From Minisyncoccota bacterium (GTDB taxonomy: Bacteria > Patescibacteriota > Minisyncoccia > Phycocordibacterales > UBA2100): a DNA stretch of 5,520 nt. The translations under genes and the position numbers were made by a program. Location of the stretch: positions 1 through 5,520 of the forward strand of contig JAGOTU010000060.1 of the NCBI GenBank assembly GCA_018061585.1. The letters are read 5' to 3'. Below the pieces are notes generated by a model. That model was not told where the DNA came from and did no database searches. It saw only the letters and a list, made by a program, of their open reading frames with translations. This document shows positions 1-4,173 of this stretch, piece after piece; the first letter of the stretch is position 1; the number at the start of each line of letters is the position of its first letter.

Positions 1-1
1 A

Positions 2-67
2 AAGAAGGAGAACTTTGTTAACGGTGAGTATTTAGATGAATGGCTCATGGAGAAATTTGTTCGCTAG
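2..67 (+). CDS. C-terminal tail of an upstream gene (partial; possibly a GNAT N-acetyltransferase)
   Basis: The frame starting at base 2 is open to a TAG at 65-67 and gives 21 residues that read like a protein C terminus, including VNGEYLDEWLMEKF. GNAT acetyltransferases of the RimJ/RimL type often end with a strand of the form x-N-G-x-Y-x-D-E-x-x-M, so a GNAT tail is my inference. The segment is too short to prove coding: 21 open codons arise by chance fairly often. If it is real, it argues that the next gene starts at 84 and not at 36, because 36 would lie inside this tail. Confidence 0.4.
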   Translation, partial: KKENFVNGEYLDEWLMEKFVR

Positions 68-83
68 ACGTGAACCTGACGTT

Positions 84-848
84 ATGACACGAAAACACAA
101 GAACGAAACTTCGTGGGGCGGCGTAGCTGCTTGGTACGAGGAGCATCTGAAGGGTGAGGATACGTATCATGCAAAAGTAATTGCACCGAATCTGATGCGG
201 ATACTTGATCCGAAGCAGGGTATGAAGGTGCTCGATATCGGGTGCGGCGAAGGGTACTTTACGCGACTCATAGATGCCTCGGGTGCGTATGTGGAAGGGG
301 TAGACATCGCAAAGGAGCTGATTGCAAAAGCAAAGGCAGCGTCACCCGACGTCGTGTTCCACGTAAGCTCGGCGGAGAATATGTCAGTGATCAAAAGTGA
401 ATATTTTGATGCGATCACCTGTGTACTCGCGCTGCAGAATATGGAGAAGCTCGATGCGGTGGTAAAAGAGTGTGCCCGAATTCTGAAACCGAAAGGGAGA
501 GCGCTATTTGTACTGAATCATCCTGCGTTCCGTATCCCTAAACAAACGGCATGGGGCTGGGATGATGCCGCGAAGGTGCAGTATCGGCGAGTAGACGGGT
601 ACCTGTCTCAGGCGCGCGTTTCGATAGATATGACACCGGGAAAAAAGACCAACGATTCTACGTGGTCGTTCCACCGATCGATGCAGGACTATATGAAAGC
701 ATTTGCGAGTGCCAAATTCGCTATCACACGTTTAGAGGAATGGATCTCTCACAAAAAAAGCGAGAAGGGTCCGCGAGGACCTGCAGAGGACATCGCGCGA
801 AAAGAGTTTCCGCTCTTTATGTGCATCGAGCTCACGAAACTGAGCTAG
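84..848 (+). CDS. Class I SAM-dependent methyltransferase (Methyltransf_11/25-like)
   Basis: A soluble methyltransferase that would transfer a methyl group from S-adenosylmethionine to an unknown substrate. Counting from the ATG at 84 (254 residues), the SAM-binding motif I VLDIGCGEGYF lies at 49-59 and the acidic residue ending strand 2 is D74 (GVDIA). The AENM segment is at 97-100, the strand-4 region FDAITCVLALQNM at 108-120, and LKPKGRALFVLNHPAFR at 134-150. The N-terminal SWGGVAAWYEEHL (10-22) and C-terminal RLEEWISHKKSEKGPR (216-231) match a methyltransferase subfamily I recall from Patescibacteria, but I cannot name the substrate. An in-frame ATG at 36 would add 16 residues and has GGTGAG 7 nt upstream. 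I prefer 84 because the conserved part begins just after it and because 36 overlaps a likely upstream gene tail. The Nudix gene follows after 10 nt, so the two are probably co-transcribed. Confidence 0.88.
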   Translation: MTRKHKNETSWGGVAAWYEEHLKGEDTYHAKVIAPNLMRILDPKQGMKVLDIGCGEGYFTRLIDASGAYVEGVDIAKELIAKAKAASPDVVFHVSSAENMSVIKSEYFDAITCVLALQNMEKLDAVVKECARILKPKGRALFVLNHPAFRIPKQTAWGWDDAAKVQYRRVDGYLSQARVSIDMTPGKKTNDSTWSFHRSMQDYMKAFASAKFAITRLEEWISHKKSEKGPRGPAEDIARKEFPLFMCIELTKLS

Positions 849-858
849 ACATATTCCT

Positions 859-1359
859 ATGAAATTCCTTCGACACATCGGGATGCTTGCTTCGGTATCG
901 ATCATCAATACCGTGCATTACACGCGCTATGCGCTCGGCGTGCTGCGAGGGGAGACTGAAGTGCACGGCGTGCGTCTCATTATTGTGGATGAGCGACGCG
1001 TGTTACTGGTGTCTCATTGGTATGCGCCATTCGCATGGACATTGCCAGGAGGCGGCGTGAACAAAAACGAAACTCCGGAAGAAGCAGCGATGCGTGAGGG
1101 GAGGGAAGAGACGGGTCTTACGATCAACTCTATAGCAGGGGAGATCGGTACATACACCGGGAAGCTAGGTAAGGCGGATCGCGTCACGTTCTATTACACC
1201 GGCGACTTTTCGGGCGACATCGCCATGCGGCCAAACCTCGAGATTATGGCGCGAAGCTGGTTCGATCTGGATTCGTTGCCGGACGATCTTTCGCCGGGAA
1301 ACCGTCGTCGCATCGAGGCCTACCGCGACGGCAAACGAGGGGAGACGGGTGAATGGTAA
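859..1359 (+). CDS. Nudix hydrolase
   Basis: A 166-residue Nudix-domain pyrophosphohydrolase, which would cleave a nucleoside diphosphate linked to another moiety using Mg2+ held by the Nudix box. The box (GX5EX7REUXEEXGU) is intact from G65 to L87: E71, then R79-E80, then E83-E84 and G86-L87. The usual hydrophobic residue after RE is glycine (G81), a mild deviation. The strand before it, WTLPGGG (60-66), is typical. The N-terminal 30 residues are hydrophobic to amphipathic (about 8-28) and precede GVRLIIVDERRVLLV (37-51), the first strands of the fold. Substrate cannot be read from the sequence. The gene lies 10 nt after the methyltransferase with no clear Shine-Dalgarno, consistent with translation from a shared transcript. 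It ends with tandem TAA TAA stops, and no terminator follows. Confidence 0.93.
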   Translation: MKFLRHIGMLASVSIINTVHYTRYALGVLRGETEVHGVRLIIVDERRVLLVSHWYAPFAWTLPGGGVNKNETPEEAAMREGREETGLTINSIAGEIGTYTGKLGKADRVTFYYTGDFSGDIAMRPNLEIMARSWFDLDSLPDDLSPGNRRRIEAYRDGKRGETGEW

Positions 1360-1362
1360 TAA

Positions 1363-1391
1363 TTGACGGAAATCTGATTACGTGGCATTGT
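1363..1391 (+). promoter_or_regulatory. Possible sigma70-type promoter for the small-gene pair
   Basis: TTGACG (1363-1368) is a 5/6 match to the -35 consensus and is followed 17 nt later by a weak -10, CATTGT (1386-1391). Transcription would start near 1398, leaving a leader of about 36 nt with a good ribosome site. The absence of a terminator after the Nudix gene means read-through is also possible. Confidence 0.35.
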
Positions 1392-1433
1392 ATTTGAAGC
1401 CTTTTAAACCCATTTCTCAAGAGGGAGCCAAAA

Positions 1434-1727
1434 ATGTCACGAGCAGCTGAAGTTGAAAGGCCTGCGCCAAGTACAGACCAGTTGCGATACATGCTGCGGT
1501 GCGGTAGTCGCTTCACCCTGGGTTATGCCGGAAGTGATGTTCGGCAAACTGCGGCCGTTATATCTGAGTACGTCGATTGGCTTGAATTCGAGTTCGAAGG
1601 ACCGTCCGGAAAACCGGCCGAACCTCGCAAGTATATCGGCGTGTCCACCGCGGCATTTCGGGCGTCGATCCTTGCGGAGCTTCCGCAGCTTTCTACTCGT
1701 GAGGCTGAAGATCGCGGCTACAGGTAA
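1434..1727 (+). CDS. Hypothetical small soluble protein, 97 aa
   Basis: I do not recognise this protein. It starts at an ATG preceded by AAGAGGGAG (1419-1427) with about 6 nt spacing, one of the best ribosome sites in the window, which supports coding. The product is charged and alanine/glutamate rich, with no signal peptide, membrane segment or metal-binding cluster. It has a single cysteine (C23), an acidic/aromatic stretch EYVDWLEFEFEG (45-56) and a basic segment PRKYIG (64-69). Another frame is open from 1453 to 1989, but its first part shows poorer composition and no ribosome site, while its last 82 codons are the next gene. The next gene begins 13 nt downstream, so the two form a probable bicistronic unit. 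Confidence 0.7.
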   Translation: MSRAAEVERPAPSTDQLRYMLRCGSRFTLGYAGSDVRQTAAVISEYVDWLEFEFEGPSGKPAEPRKYIGVSTAAFRASILAELPQLSTREAEDRGYR

Positions 1728-1740
1728 AGGGGAAAGCTAC

Positions 1741-1989
1741 ATGACTGAGCCGACGACTGAGAGAAGACCTGCTCAAGCGGGTAATCCGTACATACAAGGG
1801 ATACACGAGGCGGCTCAAGACTGGGCACGTATCACGTGTAAGGTATGCATCGTCTTTATCCTGACGATGATCTGGTTCAATCTCACGATGGAGCCGGATC
1901 AGCAGATCTCCGACTGGGTACAGGAAGATGAACTCCTGGGCGTTGTTCCGAGGTGGTTCCTGATCTTGATCGCGATCGCCGTCTTTTGA
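1741..1989 (+). CDS. Small membrane protein, 82 aa, unknown function
   Basis: Starts at the ATG at 1741, with AGGGGA (1728-1733) 7 nt upstream overlapping the previous gene's stop region. The frame is open further upstream to 1453, but this ribosome site makes the short form more likely. A hydrophilic N terminus (1-30) is followed by a hydrophobic helix at about 32-48 (ITCKVCIVFILTMIWF), an acidic loop (51-65, EPDQQISDWVQEDEL) and a second very hydrophobic stretch (71-82, WFLILIAIAVF) running to the last residue. It would therefore be an inner-membrane protein with two hydrophobic segments, the last unusually abrupt. C33 and C36 form a CxxC inside the first helix. Function unknown; it probably works with the preceding gene product. 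Confidence 0.65.
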   Translation: MTEPTTERRPAQAGNPYIQGIHEAAQDWARITCKVCIVFILTMIWFNLTMEPDQQISDWVQEDELLGVVPRWFLILIAIAVF

Positions 1990-2006
1990 CGCGCCACGGT
2001 CAAACA

Positions 2007-2047
2007 AAATAGCGGCATCCGATTGTAGTGCCGCTATTTCCTTTTTC
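2007..2047. terminator. Bidirectional rho-independent terminator between convergent genes
   Basis: AAATAGCGGCA (2007-2017) pairs perfectly with TGCCGCTATTT (2029-2039), giving an 11-bp stem with an 11-nt loop. On the plus strand TTTTT follows at 2042-2046. On the minus strand the stem is followed by a TTTTGTTTG-like tract. It sits between the end of the rightward small-gene pair (1989) and the end of the leftward methyltransferase (2062), so it can serve both. Confidence 0.85.
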
Positions 2048-2061
2048 TGAAGAGCAGTTCT

Positions 2062-2547
2062 CTATCGCTGTCGGAACCACAGCCACTCGAAGACGAATCG
2101 GGGAGTGCGTGCGTAGTAGTCTTCGGCTTCCTTGCCCCACCGGGCTAGAGTTTCCTTTTCCTGGAACCGGCCGGCGGTCAGAATGAGGACCATAAACAAC
2201 GCCCACAATGACCAAAAGATCGGGTCGCGCAGATCGGCATAGAAGAACGTGGCGCAGAGCGCGATGAACATGCCGTGGTACATCGGGTGACGGGTGAGAG
2301 CGAACAGATCCGTTGTGATAAGTCGCGCCTCGCTCGGGTTCCGGTAGATGCGGACCATCGAAGTAACCATAATGAGGATACCCACCAGGTGAACCCCAGA
2401 AGCCCAATCGAGCTTCATGCCGAAGTTGACCATTTTGTCCCATTTGAATCCGCCGACATAACCGGGGATGATGCCCCACAGCAGGATCATTGGTAATTGA
2501 AACATCGCACCGCGATGAATGTTGCGTCGAACTGCAGCGTGATCCAT
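2062..2547 (-). CDS. Integral membrane methyltransferase, ICMT/PEMT (phospholipid methyltransferase) family
   Basis: A membrane-embedded SAM-dependent methyltransferase of the isoprenylcysteine carboxyl methyltransferase / phospholipid methyltransferase superfamily. Numbering from the ATG at 2547 (161 residues), the hallmark RHPMYHG is at 86-92 and the C-terminal EKETLARWGKEAEDYYARTP at 130-149; together these form the SAM site of the family. Hydrophobic helices lie at about 14-33, 50-67, 92-104 and 110-126. An ATG 9 nt further upstream (2556) abuts AGGAG (2557-2561) with no spacer, whereas 2547 has a proper 9-nt spacer, so I chose 2547. Bacterial members methylate varied small or lipid substrates, which cannot be told here. 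It lies 16 nt downstream of the zinc-ribbon gene and is probably translated from the same mRNA. Confidence 0.88.
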   Translation of the reverse strand: MDHAAVRRNIHRGAMFQLPMILLWGIIPGYVGGFKWDKMVNFGMKLDWASGVHLVGILIMVTSMVRIYRNPSEARLITTDLFALTRHPMYHGMFIALCATFFYADLRDPIFWSLWALFMVLILTAGRFQEKETLARWGKEAEDYYARTPRFVFEWLWFRQR

Positions 2548-2556
2548 GGTCGTCAT

Positions 2557-2561
2557 CTCCT
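2557..2561 (-). promoter_or_regulatory. Shine-Dalgarno that decides the methyltransferase start
   Basis: On the minus strand AGGAG runs directly into an ATG (2556-2554) and stands 9 nt from a second in-frame ATG (2547-2545). Only the second has usable spacing. Confidence 0.7.
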
Positions 2562-2563
2562 CA

Positions 2564-2758
2564 TCACTTCTTTCTGGTGCTGCGCAGGATGGCGCGCTGG
2601 GACTTGGGATCCTGTAGATCGCGATTCAGTGCGCCGGTCTGGCCGGCCCCGAACGCTGTCACGCGGTAACCGCCGCGAAAGACCTCAATTCGACCCTCCT
2701 CGATGCATTCCGGGCACGATCCGGGCGAGCCTTGTCCGTGGAAGTAGCAGTCAGCCAT
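2564..2758 (-). CDS. Small zinc-ribbon-like protein, 64 aa
   Basis: The start is well supported: GGAGG (2766-2770) lies 7 nt upstream of the ATG at 2758. The N terminus carries four likely zinc ligands, C4-x2-H7 and C15-x2-C18 (CYFHGQ and CPEC), a half-zinc-finger or knuckle layout. It is followed by a short region with two glycine-rich turns (RGGYRVTAFGAGQTG, about 28-42) and a basic tail ending in RSTRKK. Zinc binding is inferred from ligand spacing alone; I do not recognise a named family. It is the first gene of a leftward two-gene unit with the membrane methyltransferase, so it may be a partner or regulator of that enzyme. It could also be an independent nucleic-acid-binding mini-protein. 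Confidence 0.72.
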   Translation of the reverse strand: MADCYFHGQGSPGSCPECIEEGRIEVFRGGYRVTAFGAGQTGALNRDLQDPKSQRAILRSTRKK

Positions 2759-2795
2759 CGTAAAGCCTCCATTTCAATTGTATTGTGCCGCAGAC

Positions 2796-2824
2796 ACTAT
2801 TTCTCTTTAGTGAATCAGTGTCAA
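2796..2824 (-). promoter_or_regulatory. Leftward sigma70-type promoter for the zinc-ribbon/methyltransferase operon
   Basis: Reading the minus strand, a perfect TTGACA (2824-2819) is followed 17 nt later by AATAGT (2801-2796), a 4/6 -10 match keeping the key A and T. Transcription would start near 2789, giving a leader of about 30 nt that contains the GGAGG site. An alternative -10, TACAAT (2782-2777), lacks a matching -35. Confidence 0.5.
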
Positions 2825-2851
2825 TGCGAGGCCCTTTAGATCGATTGACAC
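2818..2851. repeat. 8-bp inverted repeat spanning the divergent promoter region
   Basis: GTGTCAAT (2818-2825) and ATTGACAC (2844-2851) are exact reverse complements 18 nt apart. Each contains one of the two divergent -35 hexamers. A further GACAC lies at 2793-2797, making three related half-sites. This may be only the promoter pair, or also a binding site for a regulator. Confidence 0.6.
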
Positions 2852-2873
2852 CACATGAAGACAAGTTCATGCT
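2845..2873 (+). promoter_or_regulatory. Rightward promoter for the small membrane protein gene
   Basis: A perfect TTGACA -35 (2845-2850) is followed at 17 nt by CATGCT (2868-2873), a weak -10 (3/6). The start of transcription would fall at about 2880, only a few bases before the ATG at 2883, which would make the message leaderless or nearly so. This agrees with the absence of a Shine-Dalgarno there. Confidence 0.4.
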
Positions 2874-2882
2874 TACCCGCAT

Positions 2883-3065
2883 ATGACATCAACCACACGG
2901 TACATCCTTATTGGCGTCGGTATCGTTATTCTCGCTGTAGCTGCATACACGGTACGCGATAACTCGCGATCGGGGACAGAGTCGATGACAGCCGAGCAGG
3001 TAGTCGATCTCGAAGTCGCAGCTCAGCAGGAATTCGAAGCAAACGGGGGAAAGTACACTGATTAA
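2883..3065 (+). CDS. Single-pass small membrane protein, 60 aa
   Basis: A short protein with a hydrophobic helix at about residues 7-23 (YILIGVGIVILAVAAYTV) right after a short polar N terminus. The rest is a soluble acidic domain (24-60) that should face outward if the helix is a signal anchor. The tail QEFEANGGKYTD ends in a glycine-containing aromatic motif. I do not recognise the family. Support for coding: a promoter-like TTGACA upstream, a strong terminator 54 nt downstream, and sensible composition. No Shine-Dalgarno precedes the ATG, so translation may be leaderless. Helix followed by a short tail is a common form for envelope mini-proteins of unknown role. Confidence 0.65.
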   Translation: MTSTTRYILIGVGIVILAVAAYTVRDNSRSGTESMTAEQVVDLEVAAQQEFEANGGKYTD

Positions 3066-3070
3066 TTTTT

Positions 3071-3084
3071 AGCGACTCCCCCGG
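3071..3084 (-). repeat. Repeat-family copy A (inverted relative to copy B)
   Basis: AGCGACTCCCCCGG here is the exact reverse complement of 3523-3536. It lies 6 nt after the stop of the small membrane protein gene, before its terminator. Confidence 0.6.
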
Positions 3085-3113
3085 ACGCCCTAAAAAGAGG
3101 GGAGGCGACCCCT
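3073..3113 (+). other. Competing hairpins in the 3' leader before the terminator
   Basis: CTCCCC (3076-3081) pairs with GGGGAG (3099-3104), extended by CG/CG (3073-3074 with 3106-3107) around one mismatch. The same G-run can instead pair as AGGGG (3098-3102) with CCCCT (3109-3113). The two folds exclude each other. No regulatory role is shown. Confidence 0.35.
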
Positions 3114-3118
3114 ATCCG

Positions 3119-3149
3119 AAACCGGCAATAATCCTCTGCCGGTTTTTTT
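3119..3149 (+). terminator. Rho-independent terminator of the small membrane protein gene
   Basis: AAACCGGCA (3119-3127) pairs with TGCCGGTTT (3137-3145), a 9-bp stem with a 9-nt loop, merging into a run of seven Ts (3143-3149). It is among the clearest terminators in the window. Confidence 0.9.
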
Positions 3150-3277
3150 GGTACAACATTGAGCGTCAAATATTTGGTACAGAAATCATGTGCGTTCAAG
3201 GAAAAGGGAACGTCGCAAAAAATTCCCGTGGTACCGAGATAAAGATGAAGGGAATGGTGTAATGAAGAAATGCTATA

Positions 3278-3303
3278 CGTCGCACAATATATCTTTTGCG
3301 ACG
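3278..3303. other. Hairpin, 7 bp
   Basis: CGTCGCA (3278-3284) pairs with TGCGACG (3297-3303) across a 12-nt AT-rich loop. No T-run follows, so it is not an ordinary terminator. Confidence 0.4.
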
Positions 3304-3504
3304 CTTAGGCACAGGAACTGGGCCGTAGCGCCGGTTCAGTCAAAGCCTCGATCCTGCACTCCTCTGCTCGGTATCAAGCTTTGAGGCGCGTCATGGTAGG
3401 TTCCTCTATCTGTCCCTGTACGCCTGTATTCTCTGTTCTGATTACCCTGATGCCATATGTCATTGAAGCCGTGGCTCAAGGCCGTATATAGCCCTGGCCG
3501 GGTC

Positions 3505-3522
3505 CCCCAAATTCCCCAAATT
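3505..3522. repeat. Tandem 9-bp direct repeat
   Basis: CCCCAAATT occurs twice in direct succession (3505-3513, 3514-3522) and runs straight into CCGGGGG of repeat copy B. The C-run at 3504-3508 can pair with the G-run at 3525-3529. Confidence 0.7.
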
Positions 3523-3541
3523 CCGGGGGAGTCGCTTCCCT
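3518..3541 (+). repeat. Repeat-family copy B
   Basis: These 24 bases match 4189-4212 at 22 positions, with the first 16 (AAATTCCGGGGGAGTC) identical. Positions 3523-3536 are also the exact inverted match of copy A at 3071-3084. This copy lies in noncoding sequence. Confidence 0.7.
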
Positions 3542-3558
3542 GCTCAATCCGAGATGCA

Positions 3559-3592
3559 TCCGAGATATCCAGTATCTTGGCCGTATCTCGGA
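3559..3592. other. Perfect 9-bp hairpin with an alternative 5' arm
   Basis: TCCGAGATA (3559-3567) pairs with TATCTCGGA (3584-3592) around a 16-nt loop. The arm TCCGAGAT is duplicated at 3548-3555, so the 3' arm can choose between two partners. There is no T-run after it. It could be a regulator site or a switching leader structure. Confidence 0.5.
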
Positions 3593-3623
3593 GATCAGCT
3601 AGCGCGGCTCAAAGGGTGAGGTG

Positions 3624-3629
3624 TATAGT
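3624..3629 (+). promoter_or_regulatory. Possible -10 box for the secreted protein gene
   Basis: TATAGT is a 5/6 match to the -10 consensus, preceded by GTG. No good -35 stands 16-18 nt upstream. The predicted start, near 3636, leaves a leader of about 33 nt with a ribosome site. Confidence 0.4.
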
Positions 3630-3668
3630 TTGCGCCGGTAAAACAGGCACCATAGAGAGGGTCAAACC

Positions 3669-4100
3669 ATGGTTCGAGCGGTCTATATTGGACTTTTGCT
3701 CGCCTTGGTATGGATCCAGGGCGCGAGCGCAGAGCCGGCTATTCCATCGTGCGAGAGACTTCGGGCAGCATATGATCAGCTCACAAGCGCGCCGATCTCT
3801 GCTGAAGACGGCAGTCTTTCGATCGCGGTCAACGCGCTCGCTGACGGCGGATTCATGTGGACGGATCGCACGTACACACAGCAGTCAACCCGCGAAGATA
3901 TTGCGGAGCATTTGAAAAAGCTTCCGCCACTCGATGCGCTCATCTGGGTTTTCCATCGGTACGACGAACTTGAGTTGTACCTGTTCAAGCATTGCGGGTT
4001 CAAGCAGACGGACCACAAGGACATCCGTTTGATGAACCCGAAGCCGGTCACGCCAACGTGCAAAGCGCCGGCAGAACTGCCCAAAAAGCTCCTTAAATGA
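3669..4100 (+). CDS. Secreted hypothetical protein with signal peptide, 143 aa
   Basis: I do not recognise a family. The N terminus is a textbook Sec signal peptide: MVR, a hydrophobic core AVYIGLLLALVW, then GASA with an AxA site predicting cleavage between A21 and E22. The mature part is about 122 residues with three cysteines (C28, C109, C131), aromatic-rich segments (GGFMWTDRTYT, 60-70, and ALIWVFHRYDELELYLFKHCGF, about 90-111) and a lysine-rich C terminus. With no lipobox it should be released, not lipidated. The start is supported by GAGAGGG (3655-3661) about 7 nt before the ATG. A strong terminator follows 19 nt after the stop, so it is probably a single-gene transcript. One disulfide between two of the three cysteines is possible. 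Confidence 0.8.
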   Translation: MVRAVYIGLLLALVWIQGASAEPAIPSCERLRAAYDQLTSAPISAEDGSLSIAVNALADGGFMWTDRTYTQQSTREDIAEHLKKLPPLDALIWVFHRYDELELYLFKHCGFKQTDHKDIRLMNPKPVTPTCKAPAELPKKLLK

Positions 4101-4117
4101 CTCCGGATCAGTAGCCG

Positions 4118-4149
4118 GGACCCTGGGTTCGCCCCAGGGTTTTTCTTTT
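4118..4149 (+). terminator. Rho-independent terminator of the secreted protein gene
   Basis: ACCCTGGG (4120-4127) pairs with CCCAGGGT (4133-4140) around the loop TTCGC. Two extra G-U pairs can extend the base (4118-4119 with 4141-4142). A T-rich tract TTTTTCTTTT runs from 4140 to 4149. Confidence 0.92.
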
Positions 4150-4161
4150 GTCGCCAGAGGG

Positions 4162-4167
4162 TAGACT
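4162..4167 (+). promoter_or_regulatory. Possible -10 box placing transcription start at the ATG of the next gene
   Basis: TAGACT (4/6, with the key second A and last T) ends 6 nt before the ATG at 4174, so transcription could begin on the start codon itself. No convincing -35 is present. GAGGG (4157-4161) stands 12 nt from the ATG, too far for a strong ribosome site. Confidence 0.35.
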
Positions 4168-4173
4168 GAATGC

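Larger units (their letters stand above)
3150..3668. other. Gene-poor, structured 0.5-kb interval
   Basis: No convincing gene was found on either strand. A GTG-started frame (3190-3384, 64 codons) and a frame from 3457 have no family resemblance and unconvincing composition, though the first has an internal ATG (3262) behind AAGGGA. What the interval does hold: a 9-bp direct repeat TTTGGTACA (3147-3155 and 3173-3181, period 26), hairpins at 3278-3303 and 3559-3592, a tandem CCCCAAATT pair at 3505-3522, repeat-family copy B (3518-3541), and a -10-like TATAGT (3624-3629). No tRNA, tmRNA or RNase P RNA signature was seen. It may carry an unrecognised RNA, a decayed element or a long regulatory leader for the gene at 3669. 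Confidence 0.5.

Noticed and set aside
1453..1740. N-terminal extension of the 82-aa membrane protein to 178 residues
   Set aside because: The ATG at 1741 has its own AGGGGA at proper spacing, and the overlapping frame at 1434 has better composition and a strong ribosome site.
2000..2479. 159-codon minus-strand frame overlapping the membrane methyltransferase
   Set aside because: Histidine/arginine/proline-rich shadow. The alternative frame carries RHPMYHG and EKE family motifs, and this one would run through the terminator hairpin.
3190..3384. GTG-started 64-codon frame with a basic N terminus
   Set aside because: No convincing ribosome site for the GTG, mixed low-quality composition and no family resemblance. 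Its internal ATG at 3262 has a passable AAGGGA upstream, but the 40-residue product looks random.
3340..3387. Apparent inverted repeat CAAAGCCTC / GCTTTGAGGC
   Set aside because: The two segments are rotated versions of each other and do not pair as a continuous stem.
3301..3400. Possible tRNA, from GGTTCAGTC resembling a T-loop
   Set aside because: No acceptor, D-arm or anticodon stem can be formed around it, and the T-loop consensus GTTCRA is not met.
3457..3915. 152-codon frame overlapping the secreted protein gene
   Set aside because: Serine/arginine-rich composition typical of a shifted frame. The overlapping frame has a clear signal peptide, ribosome site and terminator.
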